Shown here: positions 8,071 to 16,619 of the stretch, piece by piece
Numbering within the stretch: the first letter of the stretch is position 1
How the letters are laid out: every line of letters begins with the position of its first letter
Assembly (NCBI GenBank): GCA_045107045.1
Contig: JBGCFR010000014.1
Coordinates: 1 to 64,000 of the forward strand
DNA length: 64,000 bases
Source: Putridiphycobacter sp045107045
Lineage (GTDB): Bacteria > Bacteroidota > Bacteroidia > Flavobacteriales_D > Crocinitomicaceae
Reading direction: 5' to 3'
The notes under the pieces: generated by a model
What the model saw: the letters and a program-made list of their open reading frames with translations, nothing else
Database searches by the model: none
Told to the model about the DNA's origin: nothing
Position numbers and translations under genes: made by a program

Positions 8071-8424
8071 ATGACAAAGCTGTTCCACCTTTCTAACTGT
8101 TCCACTTGCCAACGGATTATAAAAGACTTAAATTTACCTGAAAACACAGTATTTCAGGACATTAAAGAAGAATCAATCACTGAGGATGATTTAGAAAAAA
8201 TGAAAAAATCGATTGGTTCATTTGAAGGACTATTTTCTAAACGCGCCATGAAATATCGAGGTTTAGGTTTACATGACCAAACTTTAACTGAAAGTGATTA
8301 TAAGCGTCTGATTTTAGAGGAATATACTTTTTTAAAACGACCAGTCCTATTTCATAATGGGCAAGTATTTGTTGGGAATAGTAAAAAAGTAGTTGAAGCC
8401 GCTAAAACAATGCTTCACCCTTAA
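8071..8424 (+). CDS. ArsC/Spx-family thioredoxin-fold protein
   Basis: The 117-residue protein starts MTKLFHLSNCSTCQRI, a thioredoxin-like fold with a CxxC motif at Cys10 and Cys13. It continues with a KKSIGSFEGLFSKRAMKYRG segment and ends with KRPVLFHNGQVFVGNSKK. This is the ArsC/Spx/YffB fold, in which a cysteine reduces a substrate or senses redox state. A true arsenate reductase role is not supported by any ars neighbour, so a thiol-redox role is as likely. Its end overlaps the proposed non-ATG start of the following transporter gene. Confidence 0.8.
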   Translation: MTKLFHLSNCSTCQRIIKDLNLPENTVFQDIKEESITEDDLEKMKKSIGSFEGLFSKRAMKYRGLGLHDQTLTESDYKRLILEEYTFLKRPVLFHNGQVFVGNSKKVVEAAKTMLHP

Positions 8425-9367
8425 TTTTAAACTAGCCTCTATCAAATCTCTGTCAGCAATAACAAGCAAACCTTTAGTAGCACATATTTTACTTTTTGTG
8501 GTGAACTTAATGTATGCCATCAATTATATTTTGGCAAAAGGTTTAATGCCCAACATCATAATGCCCAATGCATTTATTCTATTGCGCGTTGTAGGGGCAA
8601 CCTGTCTCTTTTGGATAGTGTTTGCATTTAATTTTGAAAGGGTTCATAAAAAGGATTGGATAAGAATAATGGCATGCGCATTATTTGGAGTAGCTGTTAA
8701 CCAGTTATTTTTTTTTAATGGATTAATGCGTACCTCACCATTAAATTCTTCTATTATAATGGTAGCTACACCAATTATCGTCTTTGTATTATCTGTTTTT
8801 ATTTTGAAGGAAAATATAACAGCTCGAAAAGTTATTGGTGTTTTAGTTGGTGCTGTAGGAGCTATATCTTTAATATTGTTAAGTACAAATAATGTAGGAA
8901 CGGCAACACCACTTGGGGATTTATTTATATTCATCAACGCAACGTCTTATTCTATTTATTTGGTTTTAGTTAAACCGTTGATGACAAAGTATAAACCTTT
9001 AACGGTTGTCACATGGGTTTTTACCTTTGGTCTAGTATATGTGCTATTATGGCCGCCAACTACAGGAGAATTGATGACGACCAATTTTGAAAATTGGTTA
9101 GAAATTGACATTTATAAGGTATTGTTTGTCATTGTTGGTGTTACCTTTTTACCCTACTTATTAACAGTAACTGCCATGAAAGTGATAAGCCCTTCAATAG
9201 CTAGCACGTATATCTATATTCAACCAGTATTAGTCACCGTTTTTATTTTCTTATTGTTTTACTTTGGATTTATAGATTACTCCAGTGATTTCTCAAAATA
9301 TAAAATGTTAGCAGCCATATTAGTCTTCTTGGGAGTTTATTTAGTTGGGAGGAGAAATAATAAATAG
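8393..9367 (+). CDS. EamA/DMT-family transporter
   Basis: This inner-membrane protein of about 300 residues has ten predicted helices arranged as two EamA repeats. The first begins near residue 30 with LLFVVNLMYAINYILAKG. The second begins near residue 180 with GDLFIFINATSYSIYLVLVKP. It likely exports a small metabolite or amino acid. The substrate cannot be read from sequence. The start is uncertain: the only standard-type codon upstream of the first helix is TTG at 8393, which overlaps the previous gene by 32 bp. A CTG at 8450 is the alternative, and the next ATG would delete half of helix 1. Confidence 0.85.
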   Translation: MKPLKQCFTLNFKLASIKSLSAITSKPLVAHILLFVVNLMYAINYILAKGLMPNIIMPNAFILLRVVGATCLFWIVFAFNFERVHKKDWIRIMACALFGVAVNQLFFFNGLMRTSPLNSSIIMVATPIIVFVLSVFILKENITARKVIGVLVGAVGAISLILLSTNNVGTATPLGDLFIFINATSYSIYLVLVKPLMTKYKPLTVVTWVFTFGLVYVLLWPPTTGELMTTNFENWLEIDIYKVLFVIVGVTFLPYLLTVTAMKVISPSIASTYIYIQPVLVTVFIFLLFYFGFIDYSSDFSKYKMLAAILVFLGVYLVGRRNNK

Positions 9368-9394
9368 TATATTAGCGGGTAAATTTAGAATGAT

Positions 9395-10165
9395 ATGAAA
9401 AAGACATTAATAATATGCTTTTTGCTAACGTCAATGGCTGCATTTAGTCAAAAAAACGCAGTGAAATTGGTTCTGGCACCTGTGAAATTGATAGTCGCTA
9501 ATAATGTTGGCTTAGCATATGAACGAAAGTTTACTGATCGGTTTACAGCAAGTTTGAAATTTAACTTTTCTACAAAAAGTGCAGCCCCATTAAGCACTAC
9601 ATTAACTGAGTTTGCAAAAGAACAATTAGATAGTGCAAATGCCAATGCAGATATATTTAATAATAAATTTAAATCATCTGGTTTAACATTAGAACTCAGG
9701 TACTATCCAGGTTCAAAAGCATTGAAAGGATTTTATTTAGCACCATATTTCGGCTTACAAACTGGATCTTTCGCAAACTTCGATTTTGATTTTCCTGATA
9801 ATACAAATGAACTAATTAAACATGGAGGAAATGTAGATATGGGTTTCAATTTTATTGGAGGAGGACTTGCAATAGGTAACCAATGGACAATTGCTGATAA
9901 GATTTCTATAGATATTCTTTGGATTGGATTAGGTGTTGGTTCGAATAATTTTGGAATTACAGGAACAGAATTGGACGGACAAGAAGTAGATTTTGATGCA
10001 ATTGATAAAGATGTTGAAGAGTTTATTAATAGTCAAGACGGAATTGTGAAAAGATTTACTAGTGATATTAGAAGGGAAGTTACTGATGAATACATAAAAT
10101 TGACTTCAAAAAATTTGGTTCCTTATACTAAATTCTTCAATGTTTCTATAGGTTACTGTTTCTAA
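9395..10165 (+). CDS. Predicted outer-membrane beta-barrel protein
   Basis: The 256-residue protein has a Sec signal peptide (MKKTLIICFLLTSMAAFSQ) followed by alternating amphipathic strands, such as NNVGLAYERKFTDRFTASLKF and FYLAPYFGLQTG. It ends in an aromatic residue (NVSIGYCF), typical of small outer-membrane barrels related to DUF3575-type proteins. A polar, acidic insertion occurs at about 185-235. The function is unknown. It follows the transporter gene by 27 bp and ends at a hairpin terminator. Confidence 0.75.
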   Translation: MKKTLIICFLLTSMAAFSQKNAVKLVLAPVKLIVANNVGLAYERKFTDRFTASLKFNFSTKSAAPLSTTLTEFAKEQLDSANANADIFNNKFKSSGLTLELRYYPGSKALKGFYLAPYFGLQTGSFANFDFDFPDNTNELIKHGGNVDMGFNFIGGGLAIGNQWTIADKISIDILWIGLGVGSNNFGITGTELDGQEVDFDAIDKDVEEFINSQDGIVKRFTSDIRREVTDEYIKLTSKNLVPYTKFFNVSIGYCF

Positions 10166-10191
10166 TTAACGACTATATAGGGTAAATATTA

Positions 10192-10216
10192 AGAGACTTT
10201 AGGGTCTCTTTTTTTA
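10192..10216 (+). terminator. Intrinsic terminator after the beta-barrel gene
   Basis: AGAGAC (10193-10198) pairs with GTCTCT (about 10204-10209) across a short loop and runs into seven or more T residues. It lies about 27 bp after the stop codon at 10165 and separates that gene from the LVIVD lipoprotein operon. Confidence 0.8.
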
Positions 10217-10266
10217 TGGCTTGCAACCCTTTTAATTAATCCTGCATCAATTAAAAAAAACAGAAT

Positions 10267-11544
10267 ATGAAAAATATAGGATTGATGTTATTTGCGCTAA
10301 TAGTGTTAGTGGTTGGTTGTAAAGATAAACAGTTTCAAAAGTATACTGCTAATGTACCAGTTTATACTGATTTTGAAACATTCAGGACAAGTATTGGAAC
10401 CGTAAAATATGAAGAAGCTAAAACCATAGAGCAAAAAGGAGGCATCTATTTTAAAGACAACTTCTTATTCATTTTAGATAATTTTAAAGGGATTTATATT
10501 ATAGACAATTCAAATCCTAGTGCTCCAATTAATAAAGGATATTATGCTATTACTGGTATCACGGGCATTTCAATAAACAATCAGTACTTGTATGTTAATG
10601 CATATACAGATCTAGTGGTTATTGATGTTTCAAGCATAGATAATCCCTCCGAAGTTGGTCGAATAGAAAATGTATTTGATTATGCAATGCCTACTCATGA
10701 TCCTCAATATCCAATTGCTGAGATTGACCACTCCAAAGGAATTATTACGGGTTGGACGATTGAAGAATATGTGACGGACAAAGAACCGATAAACGGTTGT
10801 TTTAATTGTAACTCATGGGATGGTAGTTTTGAAAATTCAATTGATTTCAATATTAATACAAGTGAAGTAATATCAAGCCAAGGGCAAGGGATATCAGGAT
10901 CAATTACTAAATTTTCACTATTGAATGATTTCTTATATGTGATGGACGGTAATAATTTGAAGCCATTTGATTTATCAAATCCAACAAGACCGTCTAATTC
11001 AAATGAGGTTTCAATTTGGCGTGAGGTAGAGACTTTATTCGCATATAATAACCATATTTTCATGGGCACTACTACTGGCATGTTGATTTATGATACAGAC
11101 AATAGAAACGCCCCAAGCCAAATTGGAGTGATTCAACATGCTAATGCATGTGATCCGGTAGTTGTTGATGGTGATTACGCCTATGTTACTTTACGAACAG
11201 GTACAGTATGCAGTGGACAGCAAAATCAGCTTGATGTTATTGATGTTTCGAACTATACGCAACCTACTTTAAAGAAAACATTTAGTTTAAAAAACCCACA
11301 TGGTTTAGGCATAAAAAATAATACACTTTTTGTCTGTGACGGCACAAGTGGGCTTAAAATATTTGATGCAACTGATCCATTAAATGTTGGCAATCAAAAA
11401 ATAAAAACGTATGGCTCGGTTCAAGCTACTGATATTATTTTACTCGATAATATAGCTATGCTAATAGGGGATGATGGATTATATCAGTATGACATTTCAG
11501 ATGTTGAGGAGATAAAAGAGATAAGTCAAATAAAGTTTAAATAA
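10267..11544 (+). CDS. LVIVD-repeat lipoprotein (full-length, single-gene form)
   Basis: The 425-residue protein has a lipoprotein signal with lipobox VVGC (Cys18). It is followed by beta-propeller-like repeats of the LVIVD type, for example GIYIIDNSNPSAP, LVVIDVSSIDNPSEVG, LDVIDVSNYTQPT and LKIFDATDPLNVG. A CFNCNS segment near residue 178 sits between the N- and C-terminal repeat blocks. It is probably surface- or periplasm-anchored and of unknown function. The same protein occurs split into two lipoproteins at 54856-56176. Its stop overlaps the next gene's ATG by one base. Confidence 0.8.
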   Translation: MKNIGLMLFALIVLVVGCKDKQFQKYTANVPVYTDFETFRTSIGTVKYEEAKTIEQKGGIYFKDNFLFILDNFKGIYIIDNSNPSAPINKGYYAITGITGISINNQYLYVNAYTDLVVIDVSSIDNPSEVGRIENVFDYAMPTHDPQYPIAEIDHSKGIITGWTIEEYVTDKEPINGCFNCNSWDGSFENSIDFNINTSEVISSQGQGISGSITKFSLLNDFLYVMDGNNLKPFDLSNPTRPSNSNEVSIWREVETLFAYNNHIFMGTTTGMLIYDTDNRNAPSQIGVIQHANACDPVVVDGDYAYVTLRTGTVCSGQQNQLDVIDVSNYTQPTLKKTFSLKNPHGLGIKNNTLFVCDGTSGLKIFDATDPLNVGNQKIKTYGSVQATDIILLDNIAMLIGDDGLYQYDISDVEEIKEISQIKFK

Positions 11545-12215
11545 TGAAAGCAATATTATTAGTAATTACGTTTTTTCTAATGGCTTCAGCTTACGGTCAA
11601 ATGGATGTGGTTGTGCTTAAAAACGGCTCAGAGTTAAGGGGGGTCATTATAGAAAAAACAGATGTGTCAGTGAAATTAAGATCGAAAGACGGAAGTATTT
11701 GGGTGTTTAAAAATGAAGAGATTGAGACCATAAAACCATTTAGACCAGTAGTAGCTGAGTCAGGTTATTATGGAATAATTAGTTTAGGTGTGCTTGGCGG
11801 CTCCGCAGTCTCAGCAAATATGACATTTGTAAATGGTTATCGAATTAGTAAACATTGGTCTGCTGGCTTGGGCCTGGGAGTAGAGAATTTTTATGATAGG
11901 GCATATATGCCTGTTTTTTTGGAAGGAAGATACGACTTATTAAAAAAGAGTTCAACACCTTTCGCTCAACTTGGATTTGGATATGATTTTCCTTTTGATA
12001 TGGATGATAGAAATAGAGGCGGCTTTTTTGGACAAGGTTTGCTAGGCTTCAAACATGAGTTAGGTCAGCATTTTGGAATTGTAACTGGGCTGGGTTTTCG
12101 GTTTGGTCAATTAGAAGTAGACAATTGGAATTGGTGGGGAGATATTAGTAATCCACAAAAAACTATTTATCAAATAAACCGATTTGATTTGCGTTTTGGG
12201 TTTATATTTAAATGA
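11544..12215 (+). CDS. Predicted outer-membrane beta-barrel protein with N-terminal beta domain
   Basis: The 223-residue protein has a signal peptide (MKAILLVITFFLMASAYGQ). It is followed by a short beta-rich segment with the motif DVVVLKNGSELRGVIIEK, ending at EEIETIKPF near residue 68, a unit seen at the start of many Bacteroidetes envelope proteins. The remainder shows barrel-like strands (WSAGLGLGVENFYDRAY, FGIVTGLGFRFG) and ends FDLRFGFIFK. It is translationally coupled to the LVIVD lipoprotein gene upstream (ATG overlaps TAA) and to the sigma-factor gene downstream (ATGA overlap). Confidence 0.75.
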   Translation: MKAILLVITFFLMASAYGQMDVVVLKNGSELRGVIIEKTDVSVKLRSKDGSIWVFKNEEIETIKPFRPVVAESGYYGIISLGVLGGSAVSANMTFVNGYRISKHWSAGLGLGVENFYDRAYMPVFLEGRYDLLKKSSTPFAQLGFGYDFPFDMDDRNRGGFFGQGLLGFKHELGQHFGIVTGLGFRFGQLEVDNWNWWGDISNPQKTIYQINRFDLRFGFIFK

Positions 12216-12815
12216 TTAAAATGGGATAACGATATTTCTAAGTACAGCGCTTATACAGACAAAGATTTAATAAAGGCATGCTTTCGGCAAAAACGACAGG
12301 CACAGGAGGAACTATACAATAGATTTTCGTATATGGTAAAGGGAGTTTGTCTGCGCTATGGTAAAGATGAGGTAGAGGCTGATGATTTTTTACAGGATAC
12401 CTTTATAAAGACCTTTCAAAAATTAGATCAATATAATGGAAGTGGAGCTCTTGGTGGATGGATTAGACGTATTGCTGTTACAACAGCGTTGGAACACATA
12501 CGAAAGCAAAAGATAATGTATAGTAGTCTAACAAATGAAATAGAGAATGCTTTAGAAGGCAAGACTGATGAAAGTGTTTTTGAAAGTATTGATTTGGCCG
12601 TTTTGGTCTCAAAAATACAGAAACTTCCTCTAGGCTATAGAACAGTCTTTAATTTGTACGCGGTTGAAGGATATAGCCATAAAGAAATAAGTGAAATGAT
12701 TAATATTTCTGTTGGAACTTCCAAATCGCAGTGCAGTAGAGCAAGAAAAATATTAATAAGCGAATTGAAGGTTGAAGAAAAAAAAACTGAGAAAAGATTG
12801 AACTATGTCAGATAG
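12212..12815 (+). CDS. ECF RNA polymerase sigma factor, apparent +1 frameshift near its start
   Basis: Regions sigma-2 (GVCLRYGKDEVEADDFLQDT) and sigma-4 (LPLGYRTVFNLYAVEGYSHK) are clear, giving a sigma-70 family ECF factor of about 200 residues. The first ATG in the main frame is at 12333. Conserved coding sequence continues upstream of it without a stop (YTDKDLIKACFRQKRQAQEE) to 12222, but no ATG, GTG or TTG occurs in that frame. An ATG at 12212, overlapping the previous stop as ATGA, would read into it if one A of the AAAA run at 12218-12221 were removed. It is therefore a frameshifted gene, a slippage site, a sequencing error or a non-standard start. It overlaps the partner gene downstream by 11 bp. 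Confidence 0.75.
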
Positions 12816-14097
12816 AGGGAATTTAAATAGCAGGTTTCAGGATTTTGGCGCTGCCCCTTCAAAAGGCGCATGGAAAAATATTAGTGCTGCTTTGCCAAAA
12901 AAACGAAAGAAAAAGGCAATAATTTGGTGGGTCGGAGGGGCTGGTGTGGCAGCAAGTATACTTATTGGTTTAATGGTATTTAATCCATCAACTACTGAAA
13001 GGGTAACTATTTCTGGTGTTCAAGACGAGATTAAAAGCAGTATTAAATCAGACTCAAAAATTGAAAATCAATACCATCAATTAGAAACAAATGACAAATT
13101 GAATGAATTGAAAATTGAAGAAGGAAGCAGCACTTCTTCATTACAACCTAAATCCAATGACAAAAGAATTTCATCCGTTGCTAAAAATAGTCAACCTTTA
13201 AAGCTCGATCCAATAATTAATTCAGATAAAAAAGGAGTAGAAACAGCTGCTTCAATTGAAGACAAAACGCCTTTTTTATTGAAGAAAGAATCTAAATTAA
13301 TTGCCCTGAGTATTCAATCTAATAGAGATACACATTTAATGAAAAAGCGAGACGTGATGTTAATAGAAGTTGACAACAAAAATGTATCTATGGTTGAAAT
13401 TGAAGAAAATAAAAACAAGGTTTCGAAATGGCAAATAGGCGGAAGGTTGAATTCAAGTTTAGCACTGAATAACACTTTGCCAACTTTTTGGACTAAATCA
13501 TTTTTAAGTGATGGGACTTTGGATGGGACTTTGGACGGGAATCAATCAATAATTACTCCAGGACCAGGGCCAAGCCCTGATACTAACACTCTTGAAAACA
13601 ATGGCGTTGAACAGTTTGTGCAGAACACAACAAGTTATAGGAAAGTAAATCAACCTATATCTCTTAATGTATTTGGTCGATTAAATTTATCGAGAAGGTT
13701 TTTTGCTCAATTGGGAGTAGAAGTGAGTTACATAAAAGCAAGCCATTTTTTCTCATATGAGAATATTAGGAGTTTTACTAGCTTTTATAGTGCAGGAACT
13801 GACTTAAAACTTGGATTTAAAGTAATTGATAGAAGGCGTTGGGAAATAGATTTAGCTGGAGGTTTAAACGCAGAAAAAGTCTTTAGAAAAGAAATGCTTG
13901 TAACAAACGATAAGCCTCTAGTAATTTGGGGACCGAATTTCGAATTAGGATTAAGTTATCATCTAAATGAAAACGTAAGTCTTAGAATGTCACCTTACTA
14001 TGGGAAAGTTTTAAAACTAGCAGAGAATTCATTCTATACTCAATTTCAGGCTAATGCAAATGTTGGTATTGGGTTTAGTTTATTAAAAAGCTGGTAG
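12805..14097 (+). CDS. Membrane-anchored sigma-factor partner with C-terminal beta-barrel-like domain
   Basis: The 430-residue protein has a cytoplasmic N-terminus (about 1-36) containing APSKGAWKNISAALPKK. One transmembrane helix follows (about 39-60, AIIWWVGGAGVAASILIGLMVF). A polar, probably disordered region (about 65-200) leads to a beta-rich domain (about 205-430) that looks like a small outer-membrane barrel, ending NVGIGFSLLKSW. It overlaps the ECF sigma gene by 11 bp, so I infer an anti-sigma role for the N-terminus. A DGTLDGTLDG repeat near residue 238 comes from a short direct repeat. No named anti-sigma domain was recognised. Confidence 0.6.
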   Translation: MSDRGNLNSRFQDFGAAPSKGAWKNISAALPKKRKKKAIIWWVGGAGVAASILIGLMVFNPSTTERVTISGVQDEIKSSIKSDSKIENQYHQLETNDKLNELKIEEGSSTSSLQPKSNDKRISSVAKNSQPLKLDPIINSDKKGVETAASIEDKTPFLLKKESKLIALSIQSNRDTHLMKKRDVMLIEVDNKNVSMVEIEENKNKVSKWQIGGRLNSSLALNNTLPTFWTKSFLSDGTLDGTLDGNQSIITPGPGPSPDTNTLENNGVEQFVQNTTSYRKVNQPISLNVFGRLNLSRRFFAQLGVEVSYIKASHFFSYENIRSFTSFYSAGTDLKLGFKVIDRRRWEIDLAGGLNAEKVFRKEMLVTNDKPLVIWGPNFELGLSYHLNENVSLRMSPYYGKVLKLAENSFYTQFQANANVGIGFSLLKSW

Positions 14098-14108
14098 TAA
14101 TTCTTAAC

Positions 14109-15347
14109 TTACTTTGACAAAATTACCTGCTCTACACAGTTTTCACCAAATGAATAAGGTAAATAATCAATACTTGACATGGGCTTTGTGATAATCAAAT
14201 TAGCTTGTTTCCCTATAGAAATGGAGCCTAATGTGTTACCCACTTCCATAGCATAGGCCCCATTAATTGTTGTTGCATTAAATGCTTGGGCTGGAGTTAA
14301 TCTCATTTTTATACAAGCTAATGAATTCACAAATTGCATATTTCCGCTTGGGGTTGACCCAGGATTATAATCTGTTGCAAGTGCAACAGCTACATTGTTG
14401 TTAATCATTTCTTTAACAGGCGCATAAGGGATGTTTAAGAAAAATGAACAACTTGGCAAAGCTGTTGCAATAGTAGAACTATTCTGTAGCGCTGACATAT
14501 CTTGGTCACCAAATTCTTCTAAATGATCTACCGAAATAGCGCCATGGTTAACACCAATTTGAACACCCCCCAATATTGAAAACTGATTTACATGTATTTT
14601 AGGTTTTAACCCATGTTTGACACCTGCTTCTAAAATAGTATCTAACTGCTCGGGAGTAAAATAATTACGTTCACAAAATACGTCAATGTAGTCTGCCAAT
14701 TCTTCCGTTTCAATAATTGGTAACATATCTTCAATTATATGTTTAACATAACCATTTTTATCATCTTTAAAGGCCACTGGAAAGGCATGTGCACCTAAAA
14801 AAGTAGCCTTAATCGTTAAATCAGACTCTGCCTTTAGTCGTTTAATTACACGAAGCATTTTTAATTCTGCTTCTAATGACAAACCATATCCACTCTTAAT
14901 TTCAACTGCACCCGTACCTGTCAATTTTATTAAATCTAACCTTTTCATAGCAGCATTGAATAAATCATCTTCATTCAGGTTTGCTAATTTTTGAGCTGAA
15001 TTCAGAATACCTCCTCCTTTTTTTCCTATTTCTTCATAAGAAAGGCCTTTTATTCTATCAACAAATTCTCCTTCCCGATAAGCCGCAAAAACAATATGGG
15101 TATGAGAATCACAAAATGCCGGCATAACATACTTTCCCTCAGCATCAATAATCTCCAGGTTCCGCCAATCAACTATTCCATCAAGATCATCCATTGGACC
15201 GTAAAATGCTATTTTGCCGTCTTCAATAGCTAAAAAGGCATTGTCAATTGAATGGATACGATCTAAATCCTCGCCTCTAAGCGGCTCAGTATTGCTTTCT
15301 AAAATTCCAACAAGGGATTTGATATTTTTGATTAAAATATTTTTCAT
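14109..15347 (-). CDS. hutI: Imidazolonepropionase
   Basis: This 412-residue amidohydrolase performs the third step of histidine degradation, hydrolysing imidazolone-5-propionate to N-formimino-glutamate. Metal ligands appear in DSHTHIVFAA (near residue 80). The substrate-binding KSGYGL, the ligand-bearing HVNQFS, SVDHLEEFG and ALATDYNPGS follow in order, as in the family. The length is standard. No hutH, hutU or hutG is visible nearby. pdxA lies about 40 bp upstream on the same strand. The 3' end converges on the sigma-partner gene with only 11 bp between stops and no obvious terminator. Confidence 0.92.
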   Translation of the reverse strand: MKNILIKNIKSLVGILESNTEPLRGEDLDRIHSIDNAFLAIEDGKIAFYGPMDDLDGIVDWRNLEIIDAEGKYVMPAFCDSHTHIVFAAYREGEFVDRIKGLSYEEIGKKGGGILNSAQKLANLNEDDLFNAAMKRLDLIKLTGTGAVEIKSGYGLSLEAELKMLRVIKRLKAESDLTIKATFLGAHAFPVAFKDDKNGYVKHIIEDMLPIIETEELADYIDVFCERNYFTPEQLDTILEAGVKHGLKPKIHVNQFSILGGVQIGVNHGAISVDHLEEFGDQDMSALQNSSTIATALPSCSFFLNIPYAPVKEMINNNVAVALATDYNPGSTPSGNMQFVNSLACIKMRLTPAQAFNATTINGAYAMEVGNTLGSISIGKQANLIITKPMSSIDYLPYSFGENCVEQVILSK

Positions 15348-15388
15348 TGTCTCAGTAAGGGTTCAAATAGTATGGCTCCGATTAATGC

Positions 15389-16474
15389 TTAGCTAACTTT
15401 TGGTTTTGGTTTTGGTTTTGGTTTGTTTTTTTCTTGCCTTTGTGGTTGCAAAGGGTTAGCATTAATTTCTTTGTGAAGCAAACGTTTTTTATACACATCA
15501 CAGGCCAAAAAATAGGCATTTCTAAACGATTGTTCTGAAGCCACTCCTTTTCCAGCAATATCGTAGGCTGTTCCATGATCAGGAGAGGTTCGAACTATTG
15601 GTAGTCCTGCCGTAAAATTAACACCGACGTCAAATGAAATCGCCTTAAAACCCGTTAAACCTTGGTCATGATACATAGCCAAAACACCATCAAAATTATT
15701 TAAATTAGAAGATCCAAAAAAGCCATCTGCAGCATAGGCACCATAAACCAAATCTCCTTTGTCATGAAAAGATTTCACAACAGGATTAATGACATTTAAC
15801 TCTTCTTCACCTAAAGTACCTCTATCTCCAGCATGTGGATTTAGACCAAGCACTGCAATTTTTGGTCTGGGAATGGCAAAATCTCTCTTTAAACTATTTA
15901 TAAATAGGTTTAATTTGGCAGTTAGTAATTCCGGTGTAATTAGCTCAGAGACTTCTTTTAAAGGGACATGCCCAGTTGCAACAGCCACTCTTAAATCATC
16001 AGCCACCAAAACCATCAATACGTCTTCAGTATTTGACATATGAGCTAAATACTCAGTATGTCCTGGAAACTCAAAACCTGCTGATTTAACACCATCCTTA
16101 TTGATTGGAGCAGTTAAAAGAACATCAATCTTATTCGTTTTTAGGTCGTCAGTAGCTGCGCTTAGAGATTTTAAAGCATATTTTCCACCAGTTTCATTTT
16201 GAACACCTAGATTTATTTTTACATCTTCGTTCCAACAATTAATCACATTAATTTTTTTTGGCTTTGCCTCATCAGCGTTCTGAATAGTCATGAAGTTAAG
16301 GGACTCATTGTTAATCGCTTTTTTGTGAAATGACACTACTTTTGTTGAGCCGTATATTATTGGAATGGTATTCGCAAACAGCTTCAGATCAGTAAATGAT
16401 TTGATAATTACTTCCAATCCAATACCATTTATATCACCAATTGTAATTCCAACTCTAATTAGTTTTTCACTCAT
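15389..16474 (-). CDS. pdxA: 4-hydroxythreonine-4-phosphate dehydrogenase
   Basis: This NAD-dependent enzyme of pyridoxal 5'-phosphate synthesis is 361 residues long. It begins RVGITIGDINGIGLEV and carries FPGHTEYLAHM, TAPINKDGVK, GLNPHAGDRGTLGEEE, the metal-ligand segment MYHDQGLTGFK and RTSPDHGTAYDIAGKG in the family order. The C-terminus has an unusual NKPKPKPKPKVS tail, encoded by a tandem hexanucleotide repeat beyond the conserved fold. hutI follows on the same strand about 40 bp downstream. Confidence 0.94.
   Translation of the reverse strand: MSEKLIRVGITIGDINGIGLEVIIKSFTDLKLFANTIPIIYGSTKVVSFHKKAINNESLNFMTIQNADEAKPKKINVINCWNEDVKINLGVQNETGGKYALKSLSAATDDLKTNKIDVLLTAPINKDGVKSAGFEFPGHTEYLAHMSNTEDVLMVLVADDLRVAVATGHVPLKEVSELITPELLTAKLNLFINSLKRDFAIPRPKIAVLGLNPHAGDRGTLGEEELNVINPVVKSFHDKGDLVYGAYAADGFFGSSNLNNFDGVLAMYHDQGLTGFKAISFDVGVNFTAGLPIVRTSPDHGTAYDIAGKGVASEQSFRNAYFLACDVYKKRLLHKEINANPLQPQRQEKNKPKPKPKPKVS
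15398..15425 (-). repeat. Hexanucleotide microsatellite in the pdxA 3' end
   Basis: Four and a half copies of TTTTGG (plus strand) encode the Pro-Lys tail of PdxA. The unit is six bases, so copy-number change would lengthen or shorten the tail without a frameshift. Confidence 0.75.
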
Positions 16475-16589
16475 GCTATTATTTTATGTTTTTTTCTAAG
16501 AGAAATATGTGTAAAGATAAGTATTTTCAATATTTAGGAGTTTTATGATTAATTTGTTTTTTCAACTAACCATATCCATTCAATTTTCG

Positions 16590-16597
16590 TAATTTTG
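16590..16597 (+). promoter_or_regulatory. Possible -7 element of the T9SS type B gene
   Basis: TAATTTTG fits TAnnTTTG and ends 22 bp upstream of the TTG start at 16620. A TTTG occurs at 16553-16556 but is too far upstream for a standard -33 spacing. The match is therefore partial. Confidence 0.3.
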
Positions 16598-16619
16598 TTT
16601 AGAACGGCATATAATTATC

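Noticed and set aside
10178..10202. TAGGGTA in the gap before the LVIVD gene at 10267
   Set aside because: At the 14-base distance the sequence is TTAG rather than CGWC, and the element leads into the terminator of the previous gene.
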